A stretch of DNA of 44,096 nt, taken from the NCBI GenBank assembly GCA_051873875.1, contig JBJEFI010000071.1:1-44096 (forward strand), read 5' to 3'. Shown in pieces: positions 24,776-33,691 of the stretch. The translations under genes and the position numbers were made by a program. The stretch is from JBJEFI01 sp051873875 (GTDB lineage Bacteria; Bacillota; Bacilli; Bacillales; Bacillaceae_G). The notes beneath the pieces were generated by a model. That model saw only the letters and a program-made list of their open reading frames with translations, had not been told where the DNA came from and ran no database searches. How positions within the stretch are numbered: the stretch's first letter is position 1; every line of letters begins with the position of its first letter.

Positions 24776-25423
24776 TTATTTTCGCTCCTCGGAATCACTC
24801 TTTTGATCATGTTTTCGAGAAAACATGGCTTGTGCTTCCTGAATCTCCCCACGAATTGATGACATTTCTTCATCTAATGAATAAGCTGCTTCAGCAGCAC
24901 GTTGCAATCGTTGACGAATATCTTCTGGAAAGCGACCGCTATATTTATAATTCAATGAATGCTCAATGGTTGCCCAAAAATTCATTGATAACGTTCGAAT
25001 TTGAATTTCCACAAGAACATTACGCTCCCCATCAATTGTTTGAACTGGATACTTAATGACAATGTGATAAGAGCGGTACCCACTTTCCTTTTTTTCAATG
25101 ACGTAATTTCGTTCTTCAATAATTTCAAAGTCATTTCGTCTTCTCAATAACTCTACAACAAGTTTAACATCATCTACAAATTGACACATAATTCGTATTC
25201 CTGCAATATCCTGCATTTCTACTTCAAGACGGTCAACAGGAATATTTTTACGAATTGCTTTATCCAGTATACTTGGAATCGGCTTCACTCTTCCTGTAAT
25301 GAATTCAATAGGTGAGTGCTGAGACTTCATTTCAAATTGTGGGCGAAGACCTCTTAACTTCACCTTTAACTCACTGACAGCCTGATAATAAGGGGCTAAA
25401 AAATATTCCCAGTTTCGATCCAT
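24776..25423 (-). CDS. yjbM: small alarmone synthetase YjbM (SasB/RelQ)
   Basis: A 215-aa RelA/SpoT-type synthetase without hydrolase or regulatory domains. It makes (p)ppGpp, and pGpp in some species, from ATP and GTP or GDP, works as a tetramer, and in B. subtilis responds to cell-wall stress. Seen: KIKLRG-like VKLRGL, the catalytic core MQDIAGIRIMC, ESGYRSYHIVIKYP and VEIQIRTLSMNFWATIEH. The C-terminal helix is charged. It heads the operon with nadK and the pseudouridine synthase, the same order as in B. subtilis. Confidence 0.95.
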   Translation of the reverse strand: MDRNWEYFLAPYYQAVSELKVKLRGLRPQFEMKSQHSPIEFITGRVKPIPSILDKAIRKNIPVDRLEVEMQDIAGIRIMCQFVDDVKLVVELLRRRNDFEIIEERNYVIEKKESGYRSYHIVIKYPVQTIDGERNVLVEIQIRTLSMNFWATIEHSLNYKYSGRFPEDIRQRLQRAAEAAYSLDEEMSSIRGEIQEAQAMFSRKHDQKSDSEERK

Positions 25424-25603
25424 AGTCTCACCACCAACTACATATTTTTACTAATTGTTTTTTGAATGAAAAAACTTCCTTACCATTGTAGCACAAATAA
25501 AAAGTGTACTTAAGTCATTGCACAATTTCTTTTCTACACACATAATAAAAGGGACCTTTTCAATTAATATCTATATCCATTTATTTTAAAAGGAGACTTG
25601 ATT

Positions 25604-26197
25604 ATGAAACAAGAAATTGAAATCGAATTTAAAAATTTACTTACAAAAGCAGAGTTCCAAGCCCTTATGAAAAAGTTCAATATACAGCCTGCTCATTTCT
25701 TTAAACAAACGAACTATTATTTTGATACGAAAAAGATGTCCTTAAAAGAAGCAAATAGCGCTTTACGCATTCGCGAGAAAGACGATACATACACATTAAC
25801 ATTAAAACAACCATGTGCAACAGGATTATTAGAATCTCACCAAACTTTAACAAAAACAGAGGCACAACAGTTACTAGCTGGACAAACTGTTATTACGAGC
25901 CCAATGAAAGAAGTATTGAAGGAGTTACATATTGAGAGTGATGAGCTTATCATGTTTGGTTCCTTAACAACAGAACGTACAGAACTTACGTATAAAGAAG
26001 GGCTACTTGTTTTAGACCATAGCTATTACTTCGACTGCGATGACTACGAAATTGAATATGAAGTAACAGATGAGGAACAAGGAAAACAACATTTCCAAGC
26101 ACTTTTAAAGGAACTTCACATTCCAATTCGGAAAACAGAAAATAAAATTAAACGTTTTTATATCGAAAAGAAAAAAAGAGAAAGAGAAAATGGATAA
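25604..26197 (+). CDS. yjbK: YjbK, CYTH domain protein
   Basis: A 197-aa CYTH (triphosphate tunnel metalloenzyme) protein. The signature ExExK is at residues 6-10 (EIEFK), followed by alternating charged strands (ALRIREK, YTLTLKQ, ERTELTY, YEIEYEV) that line the tunnel. Family members hydrolyse tripolyphosphate, ThTP or make cAMP; the substrate of YjbK is not settled, but its place beside the (p)ppGpp synthetase gene suggests polyphosphate or triphosphate handling. ATG at 25604 is chosen, with AAGGAG eight bases upstream. The neighbours yjbI and yjbJ of B. subtilis are missing. Confidence 0.93.
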   Translation: MKQEIEIEFKNLLTKAEFQALMKKFNIQPAHFFKQTNYYFDTKKMSLKEANSALRIREKDDTYTLTLKQPCATGLLESHQTLTKTEAQQLLAGQTVITSPMKEVLKELHIESDELIMFGSLTTERTELTYKEGLLVLDHSYYFDCDDYEIEYEVTDEEQGKQHFQALLKELHIPIRKTENKIKRFYIEKKKRERENG

Positions 26198-26240
26198 CTT
26201 CCATCCTAACGCCTCTTAATCAAAAAAATAGCTAAAATCG

Positions 26241-26282
26241 CCCTTTCTATATGAAAATCACTATTTTTACATATAGAAAGGG
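26241..26282. other. strong hairpin downstream of yjbK without T run
   Basis: CCCTTTCTATATG and CATATAGAAAGGG pair perfectly over 13 bp around a 16-base loop. Neither strand has a T run after it, so it is not a standard intrinsic terminator; it may be an mRNA stability element or a recombination relic. Confidence 0.6.
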
Positions 26283-26438
26283 AATTCTTAAAAATAATTT
26301 TTTCACCAATCTCCCTCCAAAAAAAATCACAAACAAGTATGTTTGTCAACACATCAGACGTTTGATTTTTCGAAATATTTAAGTCTTTTTCTTTGCTACA
26401 TCATCCTTCTTTATATACAATAACGTTATATATTAAGC

Positions 26439-26576
26439 CGACTTTTCGTCAGTAGGAGTATTTATTCGTCTCTTACTTCATGATTAGCGAAGCAACCTTT
26501 ATCCTTACTGACACTGCTCTCCCACTTACACTTCTTGTTATATGCTACATTTCTAAGCGAGAATATTAGCGTCAGT
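26439..26576 (-). repeat. intergenic structured repeat, family X copy 2
   Basis: On the minus strand it starts ACTGACGCTAATATTCTCGC and ends TACTGACGAAAAGTC. It aligns along its whole length with 18923-19062 while differing at many stem positions: here TCTCGCTTA faces TAAGTGGGAGA, and GGTTGCTTCGCTAATC forms the second hairpin. The rest of the 437-base gap between yjbK and spxH holds the 26241 hairpin and no coding frame with a ribosome site. Confidence 0.6.
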
Positions 26577-26634
26577 TTAAATGGATAAAGAAAACAGAAT
26601 GGAAAGACAAGGAATTAAGTGAGTTAAGGTGAAT

Positions 26635-27477
26635 ATGGTGAAAAAACAAATTGGACTACAACCATTAAAAATGAAACGAAAAAGAAAGCGAAAAGTAAAG
26701 ACAATCGAATTATTTGCCTTTATTGATCCGATCTGTAACGAATATTGGCGCTTGGAACCAATCATAAAAAAATTAACTTTACAATATGGACAATATTTCA
26801 CATTACGATACATACTAGTAAACCAATATCGGCTACAAAAAGAACAACAATCAAATACGATTTCATTCATGCATGAATATGCTAAAAAACACCCTTCTAC
26901 TAAAGAAAAACATTTTCCATATTATACCCTTTTCACAGCAATTAAAGCAGCAGAATTACAAGGACGTACATTAGGAAACTCTTTTTTTCGAAAGGTACAA
27001 GAATGTATTTTCCTTCAATATGAAAATGTAACAAACATCGATACAATCGATAAAATTGCACAAGTAACAGGACTGGATTTAGTAGAATTTAAAAAAGACA
27101 TGGAATCTCCTCGTCTAATTGAAATGATTCACCGTGATGGAATGCTGAAAAAGGAAATGAAGGTAGATACACTTCCTGCACTTGTTTTTTTTCATAGCGA
27201 TCATATACCGTGCGGCGTTACTGTTACAGGTGAACAAAGTTATGATATATACGTACACCTTCTCCAAGGTTTTCTCGAAACAAAACTAGAAAAACAGCCA
27301 TTGCCTTCTCTTTCTAATCTTATTCAACATTATCATTTTGTATCAACAACAGAAATTATGTACATTTATCATATTTCGAAAAAAGACGCAGAACGTCAAC
27401 TAAAACAGTTGATGCTTCAAGGAGAAATTACAATGATTCAACAAGAAGAAGAGACTTACTGGAAAAACATAAAATAA
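26635..27477 (+). CDS. spxH: Spx adaptor SpxH (YjbH)
   Basis: A 280-aa DsbA-like protein matching YjbH/SpxH, the adaptor that delivers Spx to ClpXP for breakdown. The thioredoxin-fold N-terminus has ELFAFIDPICNEYWRLEP. In the B. subtilis protein the corresponding motif is CxxC; here it is C34-N-E-Y37, the codon being TAT. A second Cys occurs in PCGV. The C-terminal part (about residues 215-280) is a small helical domain. AAGGTG precedes both ATG at 26635 and GTG at 26638; the former is used, and the N-terminus is unusually basic (KMKRKRKRKVK). The gene lies 7.4 kb from spx. Confidence 0.88.
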   Translation: MVKKQIGLQPLKMKRKRKRKVKTIELFAFIDPICNEYWRLEPIIKKLTLQYGQYFTLRYILVNQYRLQKEQQSNTISFMHEYAKKHPSTKEKHFPYYTLFTAIKAAELQGRTLGNSFFRKVQECIFLQYENVTNIDTIDKIAQVTGLDLVEFKKDMESPRLIEMIHRDGMLKKEMKVDTLPALVFFHSDHIPCGVTVTGEQSYDIYVHLLQGFLETKLEKQPLPSLSNLIQHYHFVSTTEIMYIYHISKKDAERQLKQLMLQGEITMIQQEEETYWKNIK

Positions 27478-27598
27478 TAATACGAGCCCATCCTACTAAT
27501 GGTTGGTCAACGGAATTATTCTCTTACTAACTCTTTTTTTAATTTTAAGGATAAACGCTATTATTCATGAAGCCAAATAAATAAAAAACGTTTACAGG

Positions 27599-27661
27599 TA
27601 AAACAAAAAGGCTTAGCATACGCTAAGCCTTTTTGTTTTAATGTCTCTTTAGACATTAAAG
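27599..27661. terminator. tandem hairpins, bidirectional terminator (spxH / pepF)
   Basis: The first hairpin (27600-27639) pairs AAAACAAAAAGGCTTAGC with GCTAAGCCTTTTTGTTTT and has A and T runs on both sides. The second (27638-27661) is TTTAATGTCT-CTTT-AGACATTAAA. They end the convergent spxH and pepF genes. The rest of the 356-base interval shows nothing identifiable. Confidence 0.85.
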
Positions 27662-27833
27662 GGGATGGGAGAAATTTTCACGTTCAAACAAAGGGGTATA
27701 TGTGTTTGTGAATTAGTTCACATCTAGTATATTACATGAATTTAGGTCAGTTGACAAGTACTTGTTAAACCTTTCACAATTTCGTCACATTTCGACAAAA
27801 TCCCCTGTTACTAATGATTTTTTAATGTATGAA

Positions 27834-29657
27834 CTATTCGTTTTCAAATAGTAATTCTTCCATCTCTGTTAGCATTTCCTCAAATACTTTCAATGCTTCT
27901 TCAATTGGTTCTTTTGTTGTCATATCCACTCCAGCTTTTTTCAGTACTTCAATTGGATAATTAGAGCTTCCTGATTTTAAGAACTCTACGTAGCGTTCAA
28001 CAGCAGATTCGCCTTCTTCTAAAATTTGTTTTGATAGTGCAGTTGCCGCACTAAAGCCTGTTGCATATTGATACACATAATAGTTGTAGTAGAAATGTGG
28101 AATGCGAGCCCACTCTAAACCAATTTCTTTATCAATGACAATATTTTCACCAAAGTACTTTTTATTTAAGTCATAATATAACTCTGTTAATAAATCTGGT
28201 GTTAATGCTTCGCCTTCCTGCGCTTTCTTATGGATAAGATGTTCAAACTCTGCAAACATTGTTTGACGGAAAACAGTACCACGGAAGCCTTCTAAATAAT
28301 GATTAATTAAATACAAGCGCTGTGCTTTATCTTCTGTTGTTTTTAATAAATAATCATTTAGCAATGCTTCGTTGCATGTAGATGCTACTTCTGCTACGAA
28401 AATAGAATAGTCCCCATAAATATATGGCTGTGTTTTTCTCGTATAATAGCTATGAACAGAGTGACCAAATTCATGAGCAAGTGTAAATAAATTATTGACG
28501 TTATCTTGCCAGTTCATTAAGATATATGGATGTGTTCCATATGCTCCAGAAGAATACGCTCCACTTCGCTTTCCTACGTTCTCCATAACGTCAACCCAAC
28601 CTTGTTCGTAAGCTTCACGTAAAATATTTAAATATTCCTCTCCCATTGGTTTTAAGCCTTTTAATAAATATTCTTTGGCTTCGTCATAAGTTACTTCCAT
28701 TTTTACGTCTTTCACAAGCGGTGTATATAAATCATACATGTGAATTTCATCTAATCCTAATGCACGTTTGCGGATATCTACATAACGATGTAAAAGATGT
28801 AAATTATCCGTTACCGCTTCAATAAGCTGATCGTATACACTCTCAGGAATATTATTATTGCTTAAAGCTGCTTGACGAGCAGATTCATAATGACGAACTG
28901 TCGCATAAAAATTATCTTTCTTTACGACACCGCTTAATGTACTTGCAAATGTATTTTTAAATTTACCATATGTATCATAAACTGCTTCAAAAGCATCTTT
29001 TCGCACACGACGATCTGCACTTTCTAAGAAACGTGTGTAGCGACCATGTGTCACTTCTACTTCATGTCCATCTTCATCTTCAATGCTTGGGAATTTTAAA
29101 TCCGCATTGTTTAACATACCAAATGTATTTGATGCTGTCCCCATAGCATCAGAAGCTTGTGCCAATAAAGATTCTTCTTCTTTTGATAATACATGTGGAC
29201 GCTGCTGATTAATTTCATCAATTGCATGTTGATAAATGTTTAATTCTTTATTTTCCGAAATAAAACTTTGTAGTTTCTCTTCATCAATACTTAATAATTC
29301 CGGAACAATGTAGGCCATTTCACTGCCTGCTTTTGTATAAAGCATTTTTGCACGTGCATCATACCCTTGATAAAAAGAATTTGTTGTATCTTGATCATAA
29401 CGCATATGAGAATATGTATATAATTTTCCTAAGCGCATTAAAATTTCATTTTGAACTGTAAAAAGAGCTAATAAAGTCTCACTTGATTCTCCTAATTTCC
29501 CTTTATATTCACTTAACTTTGGAAGCATTGCTTCGATTTCTTTAAATTCTTTTTCCCAATCCGCATCTGTAGCGAAAATATCTTCTAATTTCCATGTTAA
29601 CTCTTTTGGAATTTCATTACGAGTTGGTAACTTTTTCACTGTTTTTTGCTCAGTCAT
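27834..29657 (-). CDS. pepF: oligoendopeptidase F
   Basis: A 607-aa M3B metallopeptidase (B. subtilis YjbG/PepF) that cuts peptides of roughly 7-17 residues in the cytoplasm. The zinc motif HEFGH is at about residues 395-399 and the third ligand lies in FVAEVASTCNEALL downstream. The N-terminal helical domain and length are normal. It lies 48 bases after coiA on the same strand, so the two are probably co-transcribed, as in B. subtilis. With Opp nearby it can break down imported peptides; PepF overproduction is known to inhibit sporulation by degrading Phr-type signals. Confidence 0.96.
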   Translation of the reverse strand: MTEQKTVKKLPTRNEIPKELTWKLEDIFATDADWEKEFKEIEAMLPKLSEYKGKLGESSETLLALFTVQNEILMRLGKLYTYSHMRYDQDTTNSFYQGYDARAKMLYTKAGSEMAYIVPELLSIDEEKLQSFISENKELNIYQHAIDEINQQRPHVLSKEEESLLAQASDAMGTASNTFGMLNNADLKFPSIEDEDGHEVEVTHGRYTRFLESADRRVRKDAFEAVYDTYGKFKNTFASTLSGVVKKDNFYATVRHYESARQAALSNNNIPESVYDQLIEAVTDNLHLLHRYVDIRKRALGLDEIHMYDLYTPLVKDVKMEVTYDEAKEYLLKGLKPMGEEYLNILREAYEQGWVDVMENVGKRSGAYSSGAYGTHPYILMNWQDNVNNLFTLAHEFGHSVHSYYTRKTQPYIYGDYSIFVAEVASTCNEALLNDYLLKTTEDKAQRLYLINHYLEGFRGTVFRQTMFAEFEHLIHKKAQEGEALTPDLLTELYYDLNKKYFGENIVIDKEIGLEWARIPHFYYNYYVYQYATGFSAATALSKQILEEGESAVERYVEFLKSGSSNYPIEVLKKAGVDMTTKEPIEEALKVFEEMLTEMEELLFENE

Positions 29658-29705
29658 TCTTCTTCCTCCTTTTAATTGTGTACATCTTATATTATTCTGT
29701 CTTTT

Positions 29706-30908
29706 TTATTGTATACCCTCCTTTAAGACTTTTTCAATTATTTTACAATATTCTTCATCTCTTCTTATTGCCTCTTCAATCCGTGTTGGAAAGACAGAAG
29801 AACCTATTTTTTGATATGTATCATCGCCTATCTTCTTTAGTATTCCTCCTTCACATAAAAAGAAAAGATACTCTCTTAACAATTTGTCCACTAAATCTTT
29901 TTCCTTTACAAGTGGTAACGTTCGAAACTTTATTTCCCCTCTTTTCGCTTTATTCTCTATGTAGCTTTTTACATCAAATAAATGAAAAGAATTTTCCATA
30001 CCAATTGGGTGTAAGCAGTCCATTACTAAGTAGGTTTGCCAAATGATAATAGGGGTTTCAATGAAATAGCCATTGATTAACGGAATTGCTGCTTCACTAG
30101 GAAAACAGCCTGGTGGGAGTCCAAAAGAGTGAAGGAACATAATAAAAGACAGGAAATGGGGATAAAAATATTCATGGGCAAAAAGACGATATTTTTTCTT
30201 TTTCCTATTCCAGTTAACTAATAGGAATGAAAGATTGCTTTTCTTACATGTTACTAATTCATAAAAGCGTGTTGATTTTCTCGGAAATAAATGAATATGG
30301 CCATATACAAGTTGAGGGGAAAATGCAAATAGTGGAGAAAGCTGAATAAAACTGTCTTGTTCATTGGAGTAAAAAAGAAGCATATAACCTTGAGGTGTAT
30401 AAATGGAGCCTAAGGATAAAAATGAGGTGATTTTTGCTGAAACAGTCCCAAGCCGTTTCCATTGATTACTACCAAAAATCCATAGTACATGAATATGTTG
30501 TTGATGATAACCAGCTGTTCGCTCAACAAAAAGCGATGCTGGAATTGTACTACATTGCAATTCTAATGCGACCTTGTTGCCATCCATTTGAAAATAAATA
30601 TCGGCACGTTGCCCAATAGCATGAAAATATTTTTCTAATTCCACTTTCTTATTTTGTTTTTTCATCCACTCAAATAACTTTAATTTTCCTTCTAAATGAA
30701 GGCTACTTTCACCTTCACTACCACTGCATAAACTAGCTTTTTCATGAGCAAAATGAGGAATTTTCTTTGTTCCTACCTTTAAGTGCAACTTGCTTTGGCA
30801 AATAGGACAATAAAAAGAGATTTCTTTCTTCCACTTTAGTAAAGTTGATTTGTTTAAATGAGGGGTTAACATTACTTTTTCCCCTTGTTGATTGATTGCA
30901 ACTAACAT
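29706..30908 (-). CDS. coiA: competence protein CoiA
   Basis: A 400-aa protein matching CoiA (YjbF), needed for recombination of incoming DNA during natural transformation. Residues 1-65 hold a putative zinc module C34-x2-C37-x14-H52-x2-H55-x5-C61. The following nuclease-like core shows ADIYFQMDGNKVALELQCS, the D...E-x-Q pattern of restriction-endonuclease-like folds. The C-terminal half is less conserved. ATG at 30908 is chosen because AAGGAGG lies seven bases upstream; the longer frame to 30941 lacks such support. It is upstream of pepF. The same zinc module opens the YjcD helicase at 15273. Confidence 0.93.
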   Translation of the reverse strand: MLVAINQQGEKVMLTPHLNKSTLLKWKKEISFYCPICQSKLHLKVGTKKIPHFAHEKASLCSGSEGESSLHLEGKLKLFEWMKKQNKKVELEKYFHAIGQRADIYFQMDGNKVALELQCSTIPASLFVERTAGYHQQHIHVLWIFGSNQWKRLGTVSAKITSFLSLGSIYTPQGYMLLFYSNEQDSFIQLSPLFAFSPQLVYGHIHLFPRKSTRFYELVTCKKSNLSFLLVNWNRKKKKYRLFAHEYFYPHFLSFIMFLHSFGLPPGCFPSEAAIPLINGYFIETPIIIWQTYLVMDCLHPIGMENSFHLFDVKSYIENKAKRGEIKFRTLPLVKEKDLVDKLLREYLFFLCEGGILKKIGDDTYQKIGSSVFPTRIEEAIRRDEEYCKIIEKVLKEGIQ

Positions 30909-31004
30909 AACTACGCCTCCTTCTCTACTACATTTCCACATACCGCCCCATTCACCTTTCGACTATTTTGTGAATTCCTATCACAGCACCTTGATTAAAA
31001 TAGT

Positions 31005-31031
31005 AAAAAACCTCCCTTTTACATAGAGAGG
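31005..31031 (-). terminator. probable terminator of cls
   Basis: On the minus strand GCCTCTC pairs with GGGAGG(T) through one G-U pair around a 10-base loop, followed by six T. Confidence 0.65.
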
Positions 31032-31041
31032 CTTACTTCTT

Positions 31042-32592
31042 TTATAGCAATGGTGATAATAAACGACTAAAGGATTCTGCAATACGTTGCCATAAGGAAC
31101 GCTTCCGGAATACTTCTAACTCAATTTCATTTGATTCTTGAATATCATTTTTAAAGTCTTCTACTAGCTTACATGTACTATCTGTTCCATAAAGGAACGC
31201 ATTTATTTCAAAATTTAAATGGAAACTTCTCATATCCATGTTAGCCGTTCCAATAGATGCTAATTTTCCATCTACAATAATGATTTTACTATGCATAAAA
31301 CCATGCTTGTATTCATAAATTTTTGCCCCTGCTTCAAGCATTTCTTGAAAATAAGAACGAGAGGCGTTAAAAACAAGTTTTTTATCAGGGCGACCTGGCA
31401 TCAAGATACGAACATCGATCCCAGCAATTGCCGCAATTTTAATAGCTGACAAAATGTCCTCATCTGGAATAAAGTAAGGCGTAGCAATCCAAATAGATTG
31501 ACGTGCAGAAGTAATAAGTGCAAAAAATAATTGCTTTAACGTTTCCCATTCTGTATCTGGACCGCCAGAAATAATTTGCACGCCTCCCTCATCTTCTTTT
31601 CCACCAATGTTGTGCTCAATTGGAACGTATAATTCTCTATCAATTACTTCTCCTGTCATGTAGTACCAATCTTGCATAAAGATGAATTGTAGGTTTTGAA
31701 CAGCATCTCCAACTACTTGTAAATGGGTATCTCGCCAAAAACCATATTGTTCTACCTTTCCTAAATACTCGTCCCCAATATTAATACCGCCAACATAACC
31801 GATGTAACTATCTATTACAATGATTTTACGATGATTTCGATAATTAATTTTATCGTTTAAAATCGGAATTTTCACAGGAAAGAAAGAAACCATTTGTACG
31901 CCTGCATCTTGCAAATCTCTCACATATGATTTTGGTAAACTTAAACTTCCTACCGCATCGTATAAGAAACGAACTTTAACACCTGCTTTTGCCTTACGTA
32001 TAAGAATATCCTTTATCTGCCTACCAATCCCATCATCACGGACAATATAATATTCCAAATGAATATGCTTTTCTGCTTGTTCTAAGGATTCAATTACCGC
32101 ATCAAACTTCTCTTGACCGTTTGTTAATACCTTTGTAATGGTTTTTTGAGAAATTGGGCTTTTGCTATGTTTTCTAGCCAAGCGATATACTAATGCATAC
32201 TCTTTTAATATTTTCGTTGGACCTAAATCATCTCCACGCGTTTCCCAATACTTTGCATAAAGTAATTGGTCTTCCAATGCCTTCTTTTGAAACATACGCT
32301 TTCGTCTATAATTTTGTCCAAACCATAGATAAGCAAAAAAGCCGACTAACGGTACTAATGATAAAGCAATAATCCAAATAAGCGTTTTCGTCGGATTTCT
32401 ATTTTCTAAGAAAATAATAACACCTATAAAAAAACTAGATACTGCAAAAAAAATACTCATAATACCCCATATATTTCCTATGGAGTCAGTTTTTTGAGCT
32501 GACAAAATGGTAACTTTAAAAAAATGATTAAAAAAATAAAGAAAAATACCAATTGCCACTAGAAAAATGATTAATTTAATAAATTTCTTCAT
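31042..32592 (-). CDS. cls: cardiolipin synthase
   Basis: A 516-aa phospholipase-D-superfamily enzyme joining two phosphatidylglycerols into cardiolipin at the membrane. Two N-terminal TM helices lie at about residues 5-25 and 40-85, and two HKD motifs follow: NHRKIIVIDSYIGYVGG and MHSKIIIVDGKLASIGTAN (each HxK-x4-D). Length fits ClsA-type enzymes with TM anchors. It lies between coiA and mecA, an insertion compared with the B. subtilis order. The gene appears single, with its own terminator. Confidence 0.95.
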   Translation of the reverse strand: MKKFIKLIIFLVAIGIFLYFFNHFFKVTILSAQKTDSIGNIWGIMSIFFAVSSFFIGVIIFLENRNPTKTLIWIIALSLVPLVGFFAYLWFGQNYRRKRMFQKKALEDQLLYAKYWETRGDDLGPTKILKEYALVYRLARKHSKSPISQKTITKVLTNGQEKFDAVIESLEQAEKHIHLEYYIVRDDGIGRQIKDILIRKAKAGVKVRFLYDAVGSLSLPKSYVRDLQDAGVQMVSFFPVKIPILNDKINYRNHRKIIVIDSYIGYVGGINIGDEYLGKVEQYGFWRDTHLQVVGDAVQNLQFIFMQDWYYMTGEVIDRELYVPIEHNIGGKEDEGGVQIISGGPDTEWETLKQLFFALITSARQSIWIATPYFIPDEDILSAIKIAAIAGIDVRILMPGRPDKKLVFNASRSYFQEMLEAGAKIYEYKHGFMHSKIIIVDGKLASIGTANMDMRSFHLNFEINAFLYGTDSTCKLVEDFKNDIQESNEIELEVFRKRSLWQRIAESFSRLLSPLL

Positions 32593-32708
32593 ATTATTCT
32601 CCTACCAAATTTGAGCTATATACACATTTATTGTAACACCAACATAATTTCTATACACCATTTGTTTTTAAGTTAAATAACCAGCCTATATTTTCTTTTA
32701 AAAAAGAA

Positions 32709-32736
32709 AAAATCGATTTCGAAGGAAATCGATTTT
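32709..32736 (-). terminator. intrinsic terminator of mecA
   Basis: AAAATCGATTTC-GAAG-GAAATCGATTTT, a perfect 12-bp stem, with a T-rich tail on the minus strand. It lies right at the end of mecA. Confidence 0.85.
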
Positions 32737-33385
32737 ATTTTAAAGGAAAATTATTTGCAATCACTTCTAATGCATTTTCTTCAATAATTTTTTTCCCGTA
32801 TTCTTCAATCCAATGAATCGTCCTTGTTGATTCATTTCCATATTCTGTTATATAACTTATAAACATATCAATGTCATCTTCCGATAATAGAAATTCATCA
32901 AAAATAAAATAGAGATAGTAATTATTCTCATACATAAATAAGCTACTTGCAAAGGAAGAATGTTCAATACGGTGAGCAAGTGAAATAATATCTTCAATAT
33001 CTTCAAAACGCACTAAAAATCCAACTAATCCTTGCTCTTCTTCTAAATCTTCTTCAATTTCATCGCTGTCATTTGAGAATAAGGGATGAATGTCAGGCTT
33101 TTTCCCTAAATCAATTGGAAGTTCTATTTTCTTCCCATCATTAGATAGCTGCGCTTTTGTAACAACTATTTCCACACCTTTATCTAACACTTGAACTTGA
33201 ATCCAAAGCGGACCTTCTACAACAAATTCATCTTGTAAATTGATTTCATTAATCATATCCCAAAATAATTGTTCACTTTTATCACGGTCTTCCCATATAT
33301 CCTCTTTATTTAATCCACGTTCTTCCATATCTCTATAAGACATGTATAGTTTTACTGTATGATCATTCACGCGTTCAATATCCAT
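32735..33385 (-). CDS. mecA: adaptor protein MecA
   Basis: A 216-aa adaptor that brings substrates such as ComK to the ClpCP protease and binds Spx. The N-terminal substrate-binding domain starts MDIERVNDHTVKLYMSY; an acidic linker follows (SDEIEEDLEEEQ, about residues 107-120), then the C-terminal ClpC-binding domain. ATG at 33385 is used because GGAGGGG lies ten bases upstream and the length then matches B. subtilis MecA; the GTG at 33394 lies next to that site. Position beside spx is conserved. Confidence 0.95.
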   Translation of the reverse strand: MDIERVNDHTVKLYMSYRDMEERGLNKEDIWEDRDKSEQLFWDMINEINLQDEFVVEGPLWIQVQVLDKGVEIVVTKAQLSNDGKKIELPIDLGKKPDIHPLFSNDSDEIEEDLEEEQGLVGFLVRFEDIEDIISLAHRIEHSSFASSLFMYENNYYLYFIFDEFLLSEDDIDMFISYITEYGNESTRTIHWIEEYGKKIIEENALEVIANNFPLK

Positions 33386-33626
33386 ATTAGCCACTCCCCT
33401 CCAATCGTATTATTGTGGCAATTCATGTTGCTAAAACAAATTCTACATTGTACACAGCGTGCTAATAATGCAAAAAAGTAGACCTCTTTTATTTTATATA
33501 TGTTAATCTATACTAACATTTTTGCATGAAAGAATCTACCATTTCACTTTTTATTTTATGTTGCTTTTACAAAAAGGTAATCTATTTCTATTAAAAATAC
33601 ATATTTACCCATAAAGCCCGAATTAT
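33386..33626. other. intergenic region mecA-terC
   Basis: About 240 AT-rich bases between two divergent genes. A weak minus-strand promoter-like TACAAT for mecA is near 33456. I see no coding frame with a ribosome site and no clear riboswitch such as the Mn-sensing yybP-ykoY type. Confidence 0.4.
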
Positions 33627-33656
33627 TTGACAGTTCAATCAATTGTTTCGTATAGT
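33627..33656 (+). promoter_or_regulatory. SigA promoter of the terC-like gene
   Basis: -35 TTGACA (33627-33632), 18-bp spacer, -10 TATAGT (33651-33656), 36 bases before the start codon. Confidence 0.7.
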
Positions 33657-33691
33657 TATACTTACATTGATACTACACGGAGTTGATTTAG

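Noticed and set aside
24454..25056. 200-aa plus-strand frame
   Set aside because: It is antisense to nadK and yjbM, both firmly identified, and lacks a ribosome site.
33386..33691. Possible manganese (yybP-ykoY) riboswitch before the TerC-type gene
   Set aside because: TerC genes are often controlled this way, but I found none of the conserved loop sequences and the promoter lies only 36 bases from the start codon.
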